From positions 62,001 to 126,000 of the forward strand of contig JADCRD010000002.1 in assembly GCA_014946745.1 (NCBI GenBank): 64,000 nucleotides of DNA, in the 5' to 3' direction. The notes beneath the pieces are model-generated. The model had not been told where the DNA came from. It did not search any database and worked only from the letters and a program-made list of their open reading frames with translations. The stretch's first letter is position 1. Each line of letters starts with the position of its first letter. Below are positions 10,702-19,920 of the stretch, piece by piece. Both the position numbers and the translations under genes were made by a program. Origin of the DNA: Lysobacterales bacterium. Its GTDB lineage: Bacteria > Pseudomonadota > Gammaproteobacteria > Xanthomonadales > Xanthomonadaceae.

Positions 10702-13290
10702 TCAGTGCGTCGGCGCGGCCTCGAAGCCATCGCGAAACAGCTGGGCTCGCGTTGGCGCACGCCAGACCCGCCGCAGCAGCGAGGTCGAGGATGCGGCCAG
10801 GCCGCTGCGGTACTGAGCGGTCACCCGCAGCCACTGGCCGCTCAGCGCTGCACTGGCCGCAATGCACCAGCGGGCGCCTTCGCGCTGGGCATCGCCCAGC
10901 AGAGTCCACTGGCTGCCGTCGTTGGAGCGCTCGAAGCGCGCGGCAAACGGCCGTGGTGCGGCACCTTCCGCCGCCCAGCAGAGCCGGGTATCCGCCTGCT
11001 CCAGAAACCAGCGGTAGCGTGCGGGCTCGCGCAGGGCCAGTCGCACCATTCCGCCGCGCGAGCTGCCGCCGATTTCGACCGCCAGGCCGCTGATCAGCAG
11101 ATGCGCGCGGTCCTCCAGCGCCAGCGCGTACACCAGCGATACCCCGTCCGGGTCGACGCCGGGCGTGGCGAACTCCGGGTCGCGGCTGCCGTCGCCCAAC
11201 AGACGCGCGATTCCGGCCTGCACATGCCCCTGCACATTGCGAAAGTCGCCGCCGATGATGACCCGGCCATCGGCCTGCTGCACGGCCGTGCGCACTGCGC
11301 CGTCGAGACCGGCATCGACACGGAATGCCGGATCAAACTGCCCGTCGGGCAGCAGCCGGACCAGGTGTCGCCGCGGCTCCCCGCCGATGGCGCTGAAGTC
11401 GCCGCCGAGCAGCAGACGGCCGTCGTCCATCTCCAGAATCAGATCGATCGTACCGACCACACCGCCCGGCACATCGAAGCCCTGGGCCAGCTGACCGTCG
11501 GAGGTCAGCATGGCGAGGCCGCGACGGGGCTGGCCGTTGTACTGATCGAACAGGCCCGCCACCAGCACGCGCCCATCGCTCAGGACGCGAGCGGCCGTCA
11601 TGCGCAGGGCGTTGCCGCCCGCAGGCGCGAAGCTCGGGTCCACGCTGCCGTTGGCGAACAGCCGCGCCAGCGAGGGACGGGGCACACCGTTGATGGAAGT
11701 GAACAGTCCGTGGACCAGCCAGCGCCCCTGCGCGTCGCGACTCAGGCCCAGCACCTCGGGCGCCGAGACGGCTGCGACGGCGGCGAAGGGTGGCAGCACG
11801 GTCGCGTTCGAATCGATGCGTGCGAAACCCTCGCGCACCTGTGCGCCGACGCGGTTGAACTCACCGGCCAGCAGCGCGCTGCCGTCGTAGTCCAGCCACT
11901 GCGCGAAGGCCTGGGCGAAGGCACCCGTCCGCGTCAGGCCGCTGCTCACGCCGAACGTCCGATCCAGCACGCCGTCTCGCGACCAGCGCGCCAGGCTGTC
12001 GCGCATCTCGCCATTCACCCGATTGAAGCCACCCGCCAGCACCACACGCTTGTGCGCGTCCAGCGCCAGCGCATTGGCGATGCCATGGACAAAGGAGCCG
12101 TTGAGCAGTGGGCGTTCGCGCAGGCCCTCCTCGTCGAAGCGCACCAGGCCCCGCTGCAGGACGCCGCCCACGGTGCTGAAATCGCCGCCGACGAGCAGAC
12201 CGCCGTCGCTTTGTCGAACGAGAGCGCGGGCGCCGCGCGTGTCGAGCGCATCGGGCTCGAAGCTGCCGTCGAAGCTGCCATCGGCCAGCAAGCGCGCGAA
12301 ACCGCCCATGGTCGAGCCGGCCACGCGGTCGAAGTCGCCTGCCAGCAGCAGCCGGTCGACGTCGTCGATCGCCAGCGCATGCACGCCGCTGCCGCCTTGC
12401 ACTTGCGGATCGATCCCGGCATCGAGGCGGCCGTCTTCGCTGAGCCGCACCAGGCCGCGTACGGCGCCCTGCGGCTCGGTGCTGAACTGGCCGCCGACCC
12501 AGAGCCGCTCGGCGCGATCCAGCCGGAGGGCGCGGACCACCCCACTCAGCGCGGGCGGCAGCGGCAGCGGCACGGCACGGCCCGCGCTGTCCAACAGGGT
12601 GAGCCGCGCCGCGGCCTGCGCGTCGAAGCTGCTGAACTCACCGCCGACCCAGACGCGACCGTCCGCGCGCTGCGCCAGGGCCCGCACCCGCCCGTCTGCA
12701 CCCGCACCCACGGCGTAGGCGAGGTCCAGCCGGCCGTCGGTGCCCAGCCGTGCCAGTCGCCCGCGGTCGACGCCACCGACCTGCGTAAAGGCACCGCCCA
12801 GAATCACGCTGCCGTCGGCCTGCACCAGCAGCGCATTGACGCTGCCGTTGGGCGCCGCCGTCACGCCGACGCCGGGCTGCAGCGCGCCCTGCGGGCTCAA
12901 GCGCGCGATCTGCGCGCGCGGCTGGCCATCGACTTCGGTGAACTCGCCGCCGATCCAGACGCTGCCATCGGCCGCCACCGCGACCGCGAGCACGCGACCG
13001 TTCGCGCCCGTGCCTGGATCGAAGCTGAGGTCCGCCTCGCTGTTGGCGTGCAGACGCGCGATGCCGCGCCGCTGGGCGCCGCCGATGCGCCCGAAATCGC
13101 CCCCCACCAGAGCGCGACCGCTGGCGTCCCGCGCCAGCGCCAGCACCTCACCGTCGGGATCGGGCGCGTAGAACTCGGGCAAAGCCTGGCTGGGCGGCGC
13201 GACGCACAGCAGCAGCCAGAACAACAGGGCGCAGGGCAGCGACCGCCTGTGCGCGGACACACCAGGACGTGAATGAAGGAAGCGATGCAT
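10702..13290 (-). CDS. Secreted delta-60 repeat (beta-propeller-like) protein
   Basis: An 862-residue exported protein of unknown role. A signal peptide (about residues 1-36, hydrophobic LLFWLLLCVA) is followed by roughly fourteen repeats of about 50 residues, each of the form G(R/K)(V/A)L(V/I)GG(D/E)F with (G/N)GxxRRGLARL and DGxxDxxFxP. This is the delta-60 repeat family. The start is ATG 13290; a longer frame to 13407 would put about 40 charged residues before the signal peptide. The C-terminus ends QLFRDGFEAAPTH, a GFE tail resembling those of two other exported proteins in this window. It is monocistronic, with no obvious functional partner. Confidence 0.85.
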   Translation of the reverse strand: MHRFLHSRPGVSAHRRSLPCALLFWLLLCVAPPSQALPEFYAPDPDGEVLALARDASGRALVGGDFGRIGGAQRRGIARLHANSEADLSFDPGTGANGRVLAVAVAADGSVWIGGEFTEVDGQPRAQIARLSPQGALQPGVGVTAAPNGSVNALLVQADGSVILGGAFTQVGGVDRGRLARLGTDGRLDLAYAVGAGADGRVRALAQRADGRVWVGGEFSSFDAQAAARLTLLDSAGRAVPLPLPPALSGVVRALRLDRAERLWVGGQFSTEPQGAVRGLVRLSEDGRLDAGIDPQVQGGSGVHALAIDDVDRLLLAGDFDRVAGSTMGGFARLLADGSFDGSFEPDALDTRGARALVRQSDGGLLVGGDFSTVGGVLQRGLVRFDEEGLRERPLLNGSFVHGIANALALDAHKRVVLAGGFNRVNGEMRDSLARWSRDGVLDRTFGVSSGLTRTGAFAQAFAQWLDYDGSALLAGEFNRVGAQVREGFARIDSNATVLPPFAAVAAVSAPEVLGLSRDAQGRWLVHGLFTSINGVPRPSLARLFANGSVDPSFAPAGGNALRMTAARVLSDGRVLVAGLFDQYNGQPRRGLAMLTSDGQLAQGFDVPGGVVGTIDLILEMDDGRLLLGGDFSAIGGEPRRHLVRLLPDGQFDPAFRVDAGLDGAVRTAVQQADGRVIIGGDFRNVQGHVQAGIARLLGDGSRDPEFATPGVDPDGVSLVYALALEDRAHLLISGLAVEIGGSSRGGMVRLALREPARYRWFLEQADTRLCWAAEGAAPRPFAARFERSNDGSQWTLLGDAQREGARWCIAASAALSGQWLRVTAQYRSGLAASSTSLLRRVWRAPTRAQLFRDGFEAAPTH

Positions 13291-13619
13291 GGGATCACCA
13301 CGGGGCAGCAACGGATGCACTGAGAAAGCGGAAAACCGCGCCCTGCCCCTTAAGGCAACACGGATCACGTCCCTCCTGGCCTTGACCCGTGGTCGCGAGT
13401 CCGGCACCTGTCCGGACGCGTGCGGCCGCTATGCGGCGACGCCTTCGCTTCGCTCGGTCACGCTGGATCAAGCACGTGCGTGCTCGATCCGCGGCCGCGC
13501 CCTCCATGGCGCGCGACAACGCTGAATTCTTCAGCCTTGCCTTGAGCCCCCTGATCACCTGCATCCGGACGAAATCCGCGCTGGCCGCCCTCAGCGCCGC
13601 AGCCCCGCACGTCGCCGGC
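13291..13619. other. Gap between kinase 1 and the delta-60 gene
   Basis: About 330 bases. It holds the promoter side of the delta-60 gene and the end of the kinase transcript. No convincing gene or terminator with a T-run is seen. Confidence 0.35.
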
Positions 13620-16322
13620 TTACTCGCCGAGAGCTCGGCCCAGGTCTTCCATCTCCCTGCGCATCAGCACCCCAGGCGCCCAGACCGGCCGGAGCACGCG
13701 CGCCGCCTCGATGAAGCGCTGCCGCGCCGCCTCGCGCTGGCCGGCAGCCAGCAGCGCGCGCGACCACCAGAGATCGAGCTTGGCCACATCGGGATGCTGC
13801 TCGCCCATCTCGCCGGCCAGAAACGCCCGCGCATCGGCGAAGTGCTGGACCGCGACCTCAGGTTGCGCCTCCAGCAGGGCGAGGCGGCCCTGCAGGCGCA
13901 GCACCACCATTCGGTCGAAGCGCTCGGCCACGAAGCCGCTGTCGGCGATCGCCTTGAGCTGGGCCCGGGCTTCATCGGCCCGGCCACGCTCCACGGCGAG
14001 CACGCCCAGGTACACCCGGCTGAGCACGGTCTCGAAGTGCGTCGGGCCGAGCAGGTCGAGACGCGTGCGCAGCGAGGCCACCAGCAGCGCCTGCGCCTCA
14101 TCGTGGGCGCCAAGCCGCGACAGCAGATCGCCGAGATTGCCCTGCATCCGCGCCATCGGCACGCTGCGCTCCGGCTGGGTGCGCAGGCGCAGGCGCAGGG
14201 ATTCACGGGAGTACGGCAGCGCCGCGGGCGGATCACCGCGGTCCACCGCCAGCGCGCCCAGGTTGTTCAGCGCCATCGCATGCTGCGGGCTGTCCGCGCC
14301 GTAGACCGTGATGGCGGCTTCGGCCTGTGCGCGGTAGGCCGTCTCCGCTTCGGCATAGCGGCCGAGATCGTGCAGGGCGGCCCCCAGATCGGCCTGTGCC
14401 GTGACCGCACCGGCGCTGCGCTGCTCGTCAGCGGAGAGGCCTTGAAGCAGGCTGCGGTAGACGGCTACGGCCTCCTCGCCGCGCCCCTGGTCGCGCAGCG
14501 CACGGGCGATGCCGGCATCGAGGCCGCGCAGCGCCGGCGAGCCCTCGCCCAATCGCCCCACGGCGCGCGCGCGCGCCGCCCGCAGCACGCGTTCGCTATC
14601 GGCGTAGCGGGCGAGCAGCCAGTAGACCTCGCCCTGCTGCTCCAGCACGCGCTGCAGCGGATCGACCTCAGCCACCGGCAGACGCTGCGCGACGGGCTCG
14701 GCCGCGCTCAGGCGCGCCAGCGCCTCGTCGAGTTGTCCCGCGGCTTCGAAGGCCGCCGCCTCGGCCACCAGCACGGCCAGCCGCAGCGTGTCGCCGCCCG
14801 GCGTCGTCGCCTCCAGCCGCGGCCCGGCATGCGCCCGCGCGCGCGCTGCCGAGGCCAGCGCCGCGTCGATCTCACGCGCCTGTGCCTGCAGCAGCGCCTG
14901 CTCGGCGGCACTGTAGGCCGCCGCCGTGCCCGCGGCGGACTCCTTGTGCAGACGCTCCGCCGCGTCCCAGGCCTGCAGTGCAGGCTGGGGCAGACCGAGA
15001 TTGCGGTGAATGGCGCCGAGCGTGTCGTACAGGCGGGCGCGCACCTGCGGATCGAGCGAGGCTTGCGCGTCAACGGCCTGCAGGCCCTCCGCCAGCACGC
15101 TGCGCAGATCGCGTTCGGCCGCGCGCGGCGAAAAGGGATCGGCGCCGCGGAACAGCCCCACCAGCAGATCGGTGGTGCGCTCGGCGGTACGCGCCTCGCG
15201 CTCCGCGCGGGCCTCGGCGGCGAGCGCGCGGTCGCGCTCGCGAACCAGGCCCAGGGTGAAGGCAAGCGCAGCGCACACCGCCAGCGCCGCGGCCGACAAG
15301 GCCCAGCGATGGCGCCGCAGGAAGCGTCCGCTGCGATAGCGCCAGCCGCCCGCGCGCGCCTGCACCGGCTCGCCCGCCAGCAGACGCCGCACATCCTCGC
15401 CCAGCGCCGCCGCGCTGGCATAGCGCGCGGCGGGCTCGTCGCGCAGCGCACGCGCAACGATGGCAGCCAGATCACGTCGCCAGGCGCGCGGTGGCTCGGG
15501 CATCAGCTCGCGCAGGATCACGACAAGGCTGTACACATCGCTGGCCACGCCCACCGTCTCGCCGCGCGCCTGCTCGGGGCTGGCATAGCCCGGCGTCAAC
15601 AGGCGCAGGCCCTGGGTCTCGGCGTCCTCGCCCTCGCCCATCCACGCGGCGATGCCGAAGTCGAGCAGGCGCGCGCGCCCCTGCCCGTCGACGCGCACGT
15701 TGGCGGGCTTGAGGTCGCGATGCAGCACCAGCTGGCCGTGCGCATAGGCCACCGCATCGACCACCTGCAGCCACAGCTGCAGGCGCTGCGCCGGGGTGGT
15801 CGTCGGCTCAGCGCACCAGGCATCGAGCGTCTCGCCGGCGACGAACTCCATCGCCAGCCAGGGTTGGCCGTCCGCACTTACGCCGCCGTCCAGCAAGCGG
15901 GCGATGCCGGGATGCTCCAGTCGCGCCAGCAAGCGGCGTTCGCGCTCGAAGCGCAGCCGCCGCTCGCCGTCGGGAAAGCCGCGCAGCAGCTTGACTGCGA
16001 CCTGCTGCGCATACAGCCCATCGCTGCGCTCGGCGCGATACACCACGCCCATGCCGCCGCGGCCGACCTCTTCCAGCAGTCGCCAAGGGCCGACACTGCG
16101 GCCTACCGGGTCGGCAGCGAAGTCCAGACTGCGTGCGAGTCGCACCGGCGCCCGCAGGGCCTCGCTGGTGACCGCCTCCGCCGCCAGCAGCGAGCAAACT
16201 TCAGCGCGGACCTCGTCATCTTCGCAGGCCGCAATCAAGGCCTCGCGAGCGCTTGCATCGGCGGCGTCCGCGGCCGCATGGAACAAAGCTTCGACCTGGC
16301 GCCAGCGCTGGGGATCAAGCAT
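13620..16322 (-). CDS. Membrane Ser/Thr protein kinase with C-terminal TPR-like sensor
   Basis: A Hanks-type kinase of 900 residues. The glycine loop GRGGMGVVY is at 87-95, the ATP Lys is in VAVKLL (111), the catalytic loop HRDLKPAN at 201-208, DFG at 221-223 and the activation/APE region GYASPEQARG at 245-254. One transmembrane helix lies near 340-360. The last 500 residues are Ala/Leu/Arg-rich helical repeats of TPR type, presumably periplasmic. The gene starts 9 bases after the stop of an ECF sigma gene, so the two are one operon. The pair probably forms a signalling module; the signal and targets are unknown. Confidence 0.92.
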   Translation of the reverse strand: MLDPQRWRQVEALFHAAADAADASAREALIAACEDDEVRAEVCSLLAAEAVTSEALRAPVRLARSLDFAADPVGRSVGPWRLLEEVGRGGMGVVYRAERSDGLYAQQVAVKLLRGFPDGERRLRFERERRLLARLEHPGIARLLDGGVSADGQPWLAMEFVAGETLDAWCAEPTTTPAQRLQLWLQVVDAVAYAHGQLVLHRDLKPANVRVDGQGRARLLDFGIAAWMGEGEDAETQGLRLLTPGYASPEQARGETVGVASDVYSLVVILRELMPEPPRAWRRDLAAIVARALRDEPAARYASAAALGEDVRRLLAGEPVQARAGGWRYRSGRFLRRHRWALSAAALAVCAALAFTLGLVRERDRALAAEARAEREARTAERTTDLLVGLFRGADPFSPRAAERDLRSVLAEGLQAVDAQASLDPQVRARLYDTLGAIHRNLGLPQPALQAWDAAERLHKESAAGTAAAYSAAEQALLQAQAREIDAALASAARARAHAGPRLEATTPGGDTLRLAVLVAEAAAFEAAGQLDEALARLSAAEPVAQRLPVAEVDPLQRVLEQQGEVYWLLARYADSERVLRAARARAVGRLGEGSPALRGLDAGIARALRDQGRGEEAVAVYRSLLQGLSADEQRSAGAVTAQADLGAALHDLGRYAEAETAYRAQAEAAITVYGADSPQHAMALNNLGALAVDRGDPPAALPYSRESLRLRLRTQPERSVPMARMQGNLGDLLSRLGAHDEAQALLVASLRTRLDLLGPTHFETVLSRVYLGVLAVERGRADEARAQLKAIADSGFVAERFDRMVVLRLQGRLALLEAQPEVAVQHFADARAFLAGEMGEQHPDVAKLDLWWSRALLAAGQREAARQRFIEAARVLRPVWAPGVLMRREMEDLGRALGE

Positions 16323-16331
16323 GCGCGGATC

Positions 16332-16937
16332 TCAGGCAAGCTCACGCTTGAGGAAGGCGCGGGCCAAGCGCAGATCGCGCTCGACCGTGCCCAGCGACAC
16401 GCCCAGCAGCTCCGCGATCTCGGGCTGGCTCAAGCCGCCGAACACGTGCAGCTGCAGGGCCTGCGCCTTGCGCGCGTCCTGCGCCTGCAGCGCGCTGAGC
16501 GCGGCATCCAAGCTGAGCAGGTCAGCGGCCTCCGGCCGCTCGGCCGCCAGCTCGACATCCAGCGTCACCCGCAGGCCATCGCGCTTGGCCGCCAGCCGCG
16601 CGCGGGCGTGATCGACCAGGATGCGGCGCATCATCAGCGCGGCGATCGCCAGCAGATGCGCGCGATCGCGGAACGGCCCCTCGACTTCGCGCAGACGCAG
16701 CCAGGCCTCATGCGCGAGATCGGTGGGTCGCAGGGTGTGCTCGGGGCGCTCGCCGCGCAGGCTGCGCGCGGCCAGCTGGCGCAGCCCGGCATAGACCTCG
16801 CGCAGCAGAGCGTCCTGCTCGCGCGCATTGAGCGCCGCGTGTGCAGGGATGCCGCTGGAACCGGTCGCGGCCGACCACTGCGCAAGCAGGGTCTGCAGCT
16901 CCACGTCCACATCGGGGCGATCCAATTCCGTCTCCAT
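16332..16937 (-). CDS. ECF-type RNA polymerase sigma factor
   Basis: A sigma factor of 201 residues. Region 2 includes LRPTDLAHEAWLRLREVEGP and AIAALMMRRILVDHARARLA; region 4 has LSQPEIAELLGVSLGTVERD as the helix-turn-helix. The wording matches the ECF subfamily often encoded beside Ser/Thr kinases (TIGR02999-like). ATG 16937 is the only sensible in-frame ATG, although GAGGAGG lies unusually close to it. The gene is followed directly by kinase 1. No anti-sigma factor is adjacent, so control by the kinase is likely (inference). Confidence 0.88.
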   Translation of the reverse strand: METELDRPDVDVELQTLLAQWSAATGSSGIPAHAALNAREQDALLREVYAGLRQLAARSLRGERPEHTLRPTDLAHEAWLRLREVEGPFRDRAHLLAIAALMMRRILVDHARARLAAKRDGLRVTLDVELAAERPEAADLLSLDAALSALQAQDARKAQALQLHVFGGLSQPEIAELLGVSLGTVERDLRLARAFLKRELA

Positions 16938-17091
16938 CCTCCTCAGTCCCTGCTGCCTTCCATCGAGGCGTGAGCTTAGCAACGCGACCCAGCCGTTCTG
17001 TGTGCTGGCAGTCCGGCAAGCGTAGAAACCAAGCGCATGCGCTCGGCTGCGGCCGCGTCGACCCTGCGGTTCGCCAGCAGGCTCGCGCAGC

Positions 17092-18111
17092 TCAGCCCAG
17101 CGCCGCGGCAAACGCCAGCCGGGTGCGCTCGATGGCCGCGTCATCGATGTCCAGATGCGTGGCGAGGCGGATGCGCGGGCCTCCGATCGAGGCGAGGAGG
17201 CCGGCGTCGCGAAACGCCGCGCGCAGTGCGTCGAGACGCGCCTCGGGCACCTGCACGAACAGCAGATTGGTTGGCGTGGGCTCCACCACCAGCCCGAGCG
17301 CCTGCAGCGCGCTTGCCAGTTCGGCCGCACGCCGATGGTCGTCGGCCAGACGCTCGACGTGATGATCCAGCGCATAGCTGCAGCCCGCCGCGAGAATCCC
17401 TGCCTGCCGCCAGCCGCCGCCCAGCACCTTGCGCCAGCGCCGCGCCTTCTCGACGAGGGCAGCGTTACCCAGCAGCACTGAACCCACCGGCGCGCCCAGG
17501 CCCTTCGACAGACACACCGACACGCTGTCGAAGTGCCGGGTGATCGCCGCCGCCGGCACGCCCTGCGCCACTGCCGCATTGAACAGACGCGCGCCGTCGA
17601 GGTGCAGCCCGAGCCCGCGCGCATCGCACAGCGCGCGCGCCTCGGCCAGGTAGTCCAGCGGCAGCGGCCGGCCGTGCCAGGTGTTCTCCAGACACAGGAT
17701 CTTGCTGCGCGCGAAATGCGGATCGATCGGCTTGATCGCCGCCCGCACAGCCTCCAGCGGAATCGAGCCATCCGCCGCTTGCGGCAGCGGCTGCGGCTGG
17801 ATCGAACCCAGCACGGCCGCGCCCCCGCCCTCGTACTTGTAGGTGTGCGCATCCATGCCGACGATGTACTCATCGCCGCGCTCGCAGTGCGCCATCAGCG
17901 CCAGCAGGTTCGACTGCGTGCCCGACGGCACGAACAGCCCCGCCTCGAAGCCGAGCATCGCCGCGAGCTTCTCCTGCAGCGCATTGACGGTCGGATCATC
18001 GCCGTAGACGTCATCGCCCACCTCGGCGGACAGCATGGCCGCGCGCATCGCAGCGGTCGGTCGGGTGACGGTGTCGGAGCGGAGGTCCAGCAGATCGGCT
18101 TCAGCGTGCAT
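17092..18111 (-). CDS. ltaE: Low-specificity L-threonine aldolase
   Basis: PLP enzyme cleaving L-threonine or allo-threonine to glycine and acetaldehyde. It is 339 residues from ATG 18111. Family segments are [53 protein letters not shown] and ENTWHGRPLPLDYL. The PLP Lys sits in SVSVCLSKGLGAPVGS. A longer frame to 18327 is not expected for the family. A decayed second copy of its 5' region lies 4.2 kb away at 22080-22250. Confidence 0.95.
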   Translation of the reverse strand: MHAEADLLDLRSDTVTRPTAAMRAAMLSAEVGDDVYGDDPTVNALQEKLAAMLGFEAGLFVPSGTQSNLLALMAHCERGDEYIVGMDAHTYKYEGGGAAVLGSIQPQPLPQAADGSIPLEAVRAAIKPIDPHFARSKILCLENTWHGRPLPLDYLAEARALCDARGLGLHLDGARLFNAAVAQGVPAAAITRHFDSVSVCLSKGLGAPVGSVLLGNAALVEKARRWRKVLGGGWRQAGILAAGCSYALDHHVERLADDHRRAAELASALQALGLVVEPTPTNLLFVQVPEARLDALRAAFRDAGLLASIGGPRIRLATHLDIDDAAIERTRLAFAAALG

Positions 18112-18341
18112 GTGCTCTGGTCTCGGTCGGAAAAGCCTCGCGCATCCTGCCACGCTCATGCAGCGGCACAGCGCGTGACTCATGACCCGCGCGACACCTT
18201 CGCGACCACAGGTACCCGGAAACGCCATGACGGCCGGACGAAGCGGCGGATTCAGTCGATGGCACGGTTGGACTACAGTGACAGCGCAGCCAAAGGTATT
18301 CGAAGAGCCCCACAATCGACCGCGCAATGAGGAGCTACGCC

Positions 18342-19505
18342 ATGCCGCATTTCAGTGTTGGTCGTCGTCGATTGATTGCTGCCGGCGTCGGCGCGCCCCT
18401 GCTGATCGGCGCCGGCGGTAGCGCAACTCCGCAGGCCACGGGCCAAGCCCTGCCGGGGGGTACACCCCTGCCCGAGCCCCCCGCCACGCGCGTTGGCTGG
18501 GCGATTGTCGGGCTGGGCAGCTTTGCGCTGGGTCAGGTGATTCCCGGATTCCTCGATGCACGTCTCTCGCGCATCGGCGCACTGGTCTCTGGCAATCCCG
18601 AAAAGCGGAAGCAGGTGGCAGAACGCTATGGCGTTCCGCGCAGCTACAGCTACGAAGACTTCGACCGATTGATCGACGACGACGGCGTCGAGTGCGTGTA
18701 CATCGCGCTGCCGGTGGGTCTGCACGCCGAGTACACCATCCGCGCCTTGAAGGCCGGCAAGCACGTGCTTTGCGAAAAGCCGATGGCTTCGACGTCGCAG
18801 GAATGCGAGGCGATGATCGCAGCCGCTCGCGAAGCCGGACGGCAGCTGGGCGTCGCTTACCGGGTCCACTTCGAAGCCACCAACCTGGAGGCGCTGCGTC
18901 GGTTCCGTGCCGGTGAGATCGGCGAGCTGCGCCATCTGTCCACCGAAGCGGGCTTTGTCATCAATCCCGAATACCCCCCACACGCTTGGCGACTGACCCG
19001 GGCGCTCGGCGGCGGCGGCTCAATGTTCGACATCGGAATCTACGGCTTGAATGGAGCGTTGATGTACTTCGACGAGGCCCCCAGGGAAGTCTCGGCCGTC
19101 TACTCGACCCCGCAAGGCGACCCGCGATTCGCCGAGGTCGAAGGCGGCATCGACTGGCGCCTGCGATTCGCAAACGGCGTCTCGGTGCAGGGCGCTTCGT
19201 CCTACACCTTCAGCTACACCACCGGTCAACGCATGCTCGGCAGCCGCGGCAGCCTGGAGCTGCAGCCGGCGTCGACCTACTACGACAACGCACTCGCGCT
19301 GCGTCGCGACGGACAGCCCCCGGCCCTGTTGAGGCCTGGCAACCCGATCCAGCAGTTCGCAGCGCAGGTCGATGCCTTCTCTGAAGCCGCGCGCAGCGGC
19401 AGGCCTCACCGGACCCCGGGAGAAACGGGCTTGCGCGACATCCGCCTGATCGAGGCCATGTACCGCAGTGCCGATCAAGAGGGCGCGCGGGTTCTGGTTG
19501 CATGA
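18342..19505 (+). CDS. Tat-exported Gfo/Idh/MocA oxidoreductase (glucose-fructose oxidoreductase-like)
   Basis: NAD(P)-dependent sugar-type oxidoreductase of 387 residues. The N-terminus carries a twin-arginine signal (GRRRLIAAGVGAPLLIG), then a Rossmann fold (VGWAIVGLGSFALGQV) and the family motif AGKHVLCEKPMAS. The C-terminal half is the GFO/IDH/MOCA domain. Tat export plus this fold is the pattern of periplasmic glucose-fructose oxidoreductase. The start at 18342 has GAGGAG 7 bases upstream; an ATG at 18327 overlaps that site. The gene ends exactly where the IS3 remnant begins. The true substrate is unknown. Confidence 0.9.
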   Translation: MPHFSVGRRRLIAAGVGAPLLIGAGGSATPQATGQALPGGTPLPEPPATRVGWAIVGLGSFALGQVIPGFLDARLSRIGALVSGNPEKRKQVAERYGVPRSYSYEDFDRLIDDDGVECVYIALPVGLHAEYTIRALKAGKHVLCEKPMASTSQECEAMIAAAREAGRQLGVAYRVHFEATNLEALRRFRAGEIGELRHLSTEAGFVINPEYPPHAWRLTRALGGGGSMFDIGIYGLNGALMYFDEAPREVSAVYSTPQGDPRFAEVEGGIDWRLRFANGVSVQGASSYTFSYTTGQRMLGSRGSLELQPASTYYDNALALRRDGQPPALLRPGNPIQQFAAQVDAFSEAARSGRPHRTPGETGLRDIRLIEAMYRSADQEGARVLVA

Positions 19506-19897
19506 CCGACGGCGGCAGGCGATGGGCTTCCGAGAGGAAACGCACCGCCTCGCGCTTCTGCGCCGGCGCTACAACTTTTTTGCGATCAGGTCCTTCATCG
19601 CCGAGTTCTCCAGCGCGAGGTCGGCGTACAGGCGCTTGAGGCGGCTGTTTTCCTCCTCGAGCTCGCGCACGCGCTTGAGCTCCGAGGCTTCCATGCCACC
19701 GAACTTCGACTTCCACTGGTAGTACGTCGCCACGCTGATCCCGGCCTGCCGACAGACGTCCTTGACCGGCATACCCGCATCGGCCTGCTTGAGGATTGAG
19801 ACGATCTGCGTCTCGGTGAACTTTGACTTGCTCATCTGAACCTCCTGGCTGGGGAAACCTTGCCAGAAAGTTCTAGAAACCTGTGTCCGCAGTACCG
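19503..19897 (-). mobile_element. Truncated IS3-family insertion sequence
   Basis: It contains a complete orfA (19569-19835) and only the first 20 or so codons of orfB in the -1 frame (VVAPAQKREAVRFLSEAHRL, about 19503-19572). The rest of orfB is gone at the junction with the preceding oxidoreductase gene. A slippery A6G (GCAAAAAAG) sits at the end of orfA, as expected for programmed -1 frameshifting in this family. The orfA-side terminus is probably near 19897 (TGTCCGCAGTACC), but its inverted repeat cannot be verified without the other end. Confidence 0.8.
19569..19835 (-). CDS. IS3-family transposase OrfA
   Basis: An 88-residue helix-turn-helix protein: FTETQIVSILKQADAGMPVK, then CRQAGISVATYYQWKSKFGG, followed by a leucine-zipper-like coiled coil (ELKRVRELEEENSRLKRLYA). 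AGGAGG lies 7 bases before the ATG. Without OrfB the element cannot transpose by itself. Confidence 0.92.
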   Translation of the reverse strand: MSKSKFTETQIVSILKQADAGMPVKDVCRQAGISVATYYQWKSKFGGMEASELKRVRELEEENSRLKRLYADLALENSAMKDLIAKKL

Positions 19898-19920
19898 GGG
19901 AGCTTACGCTTTGCCTGCTG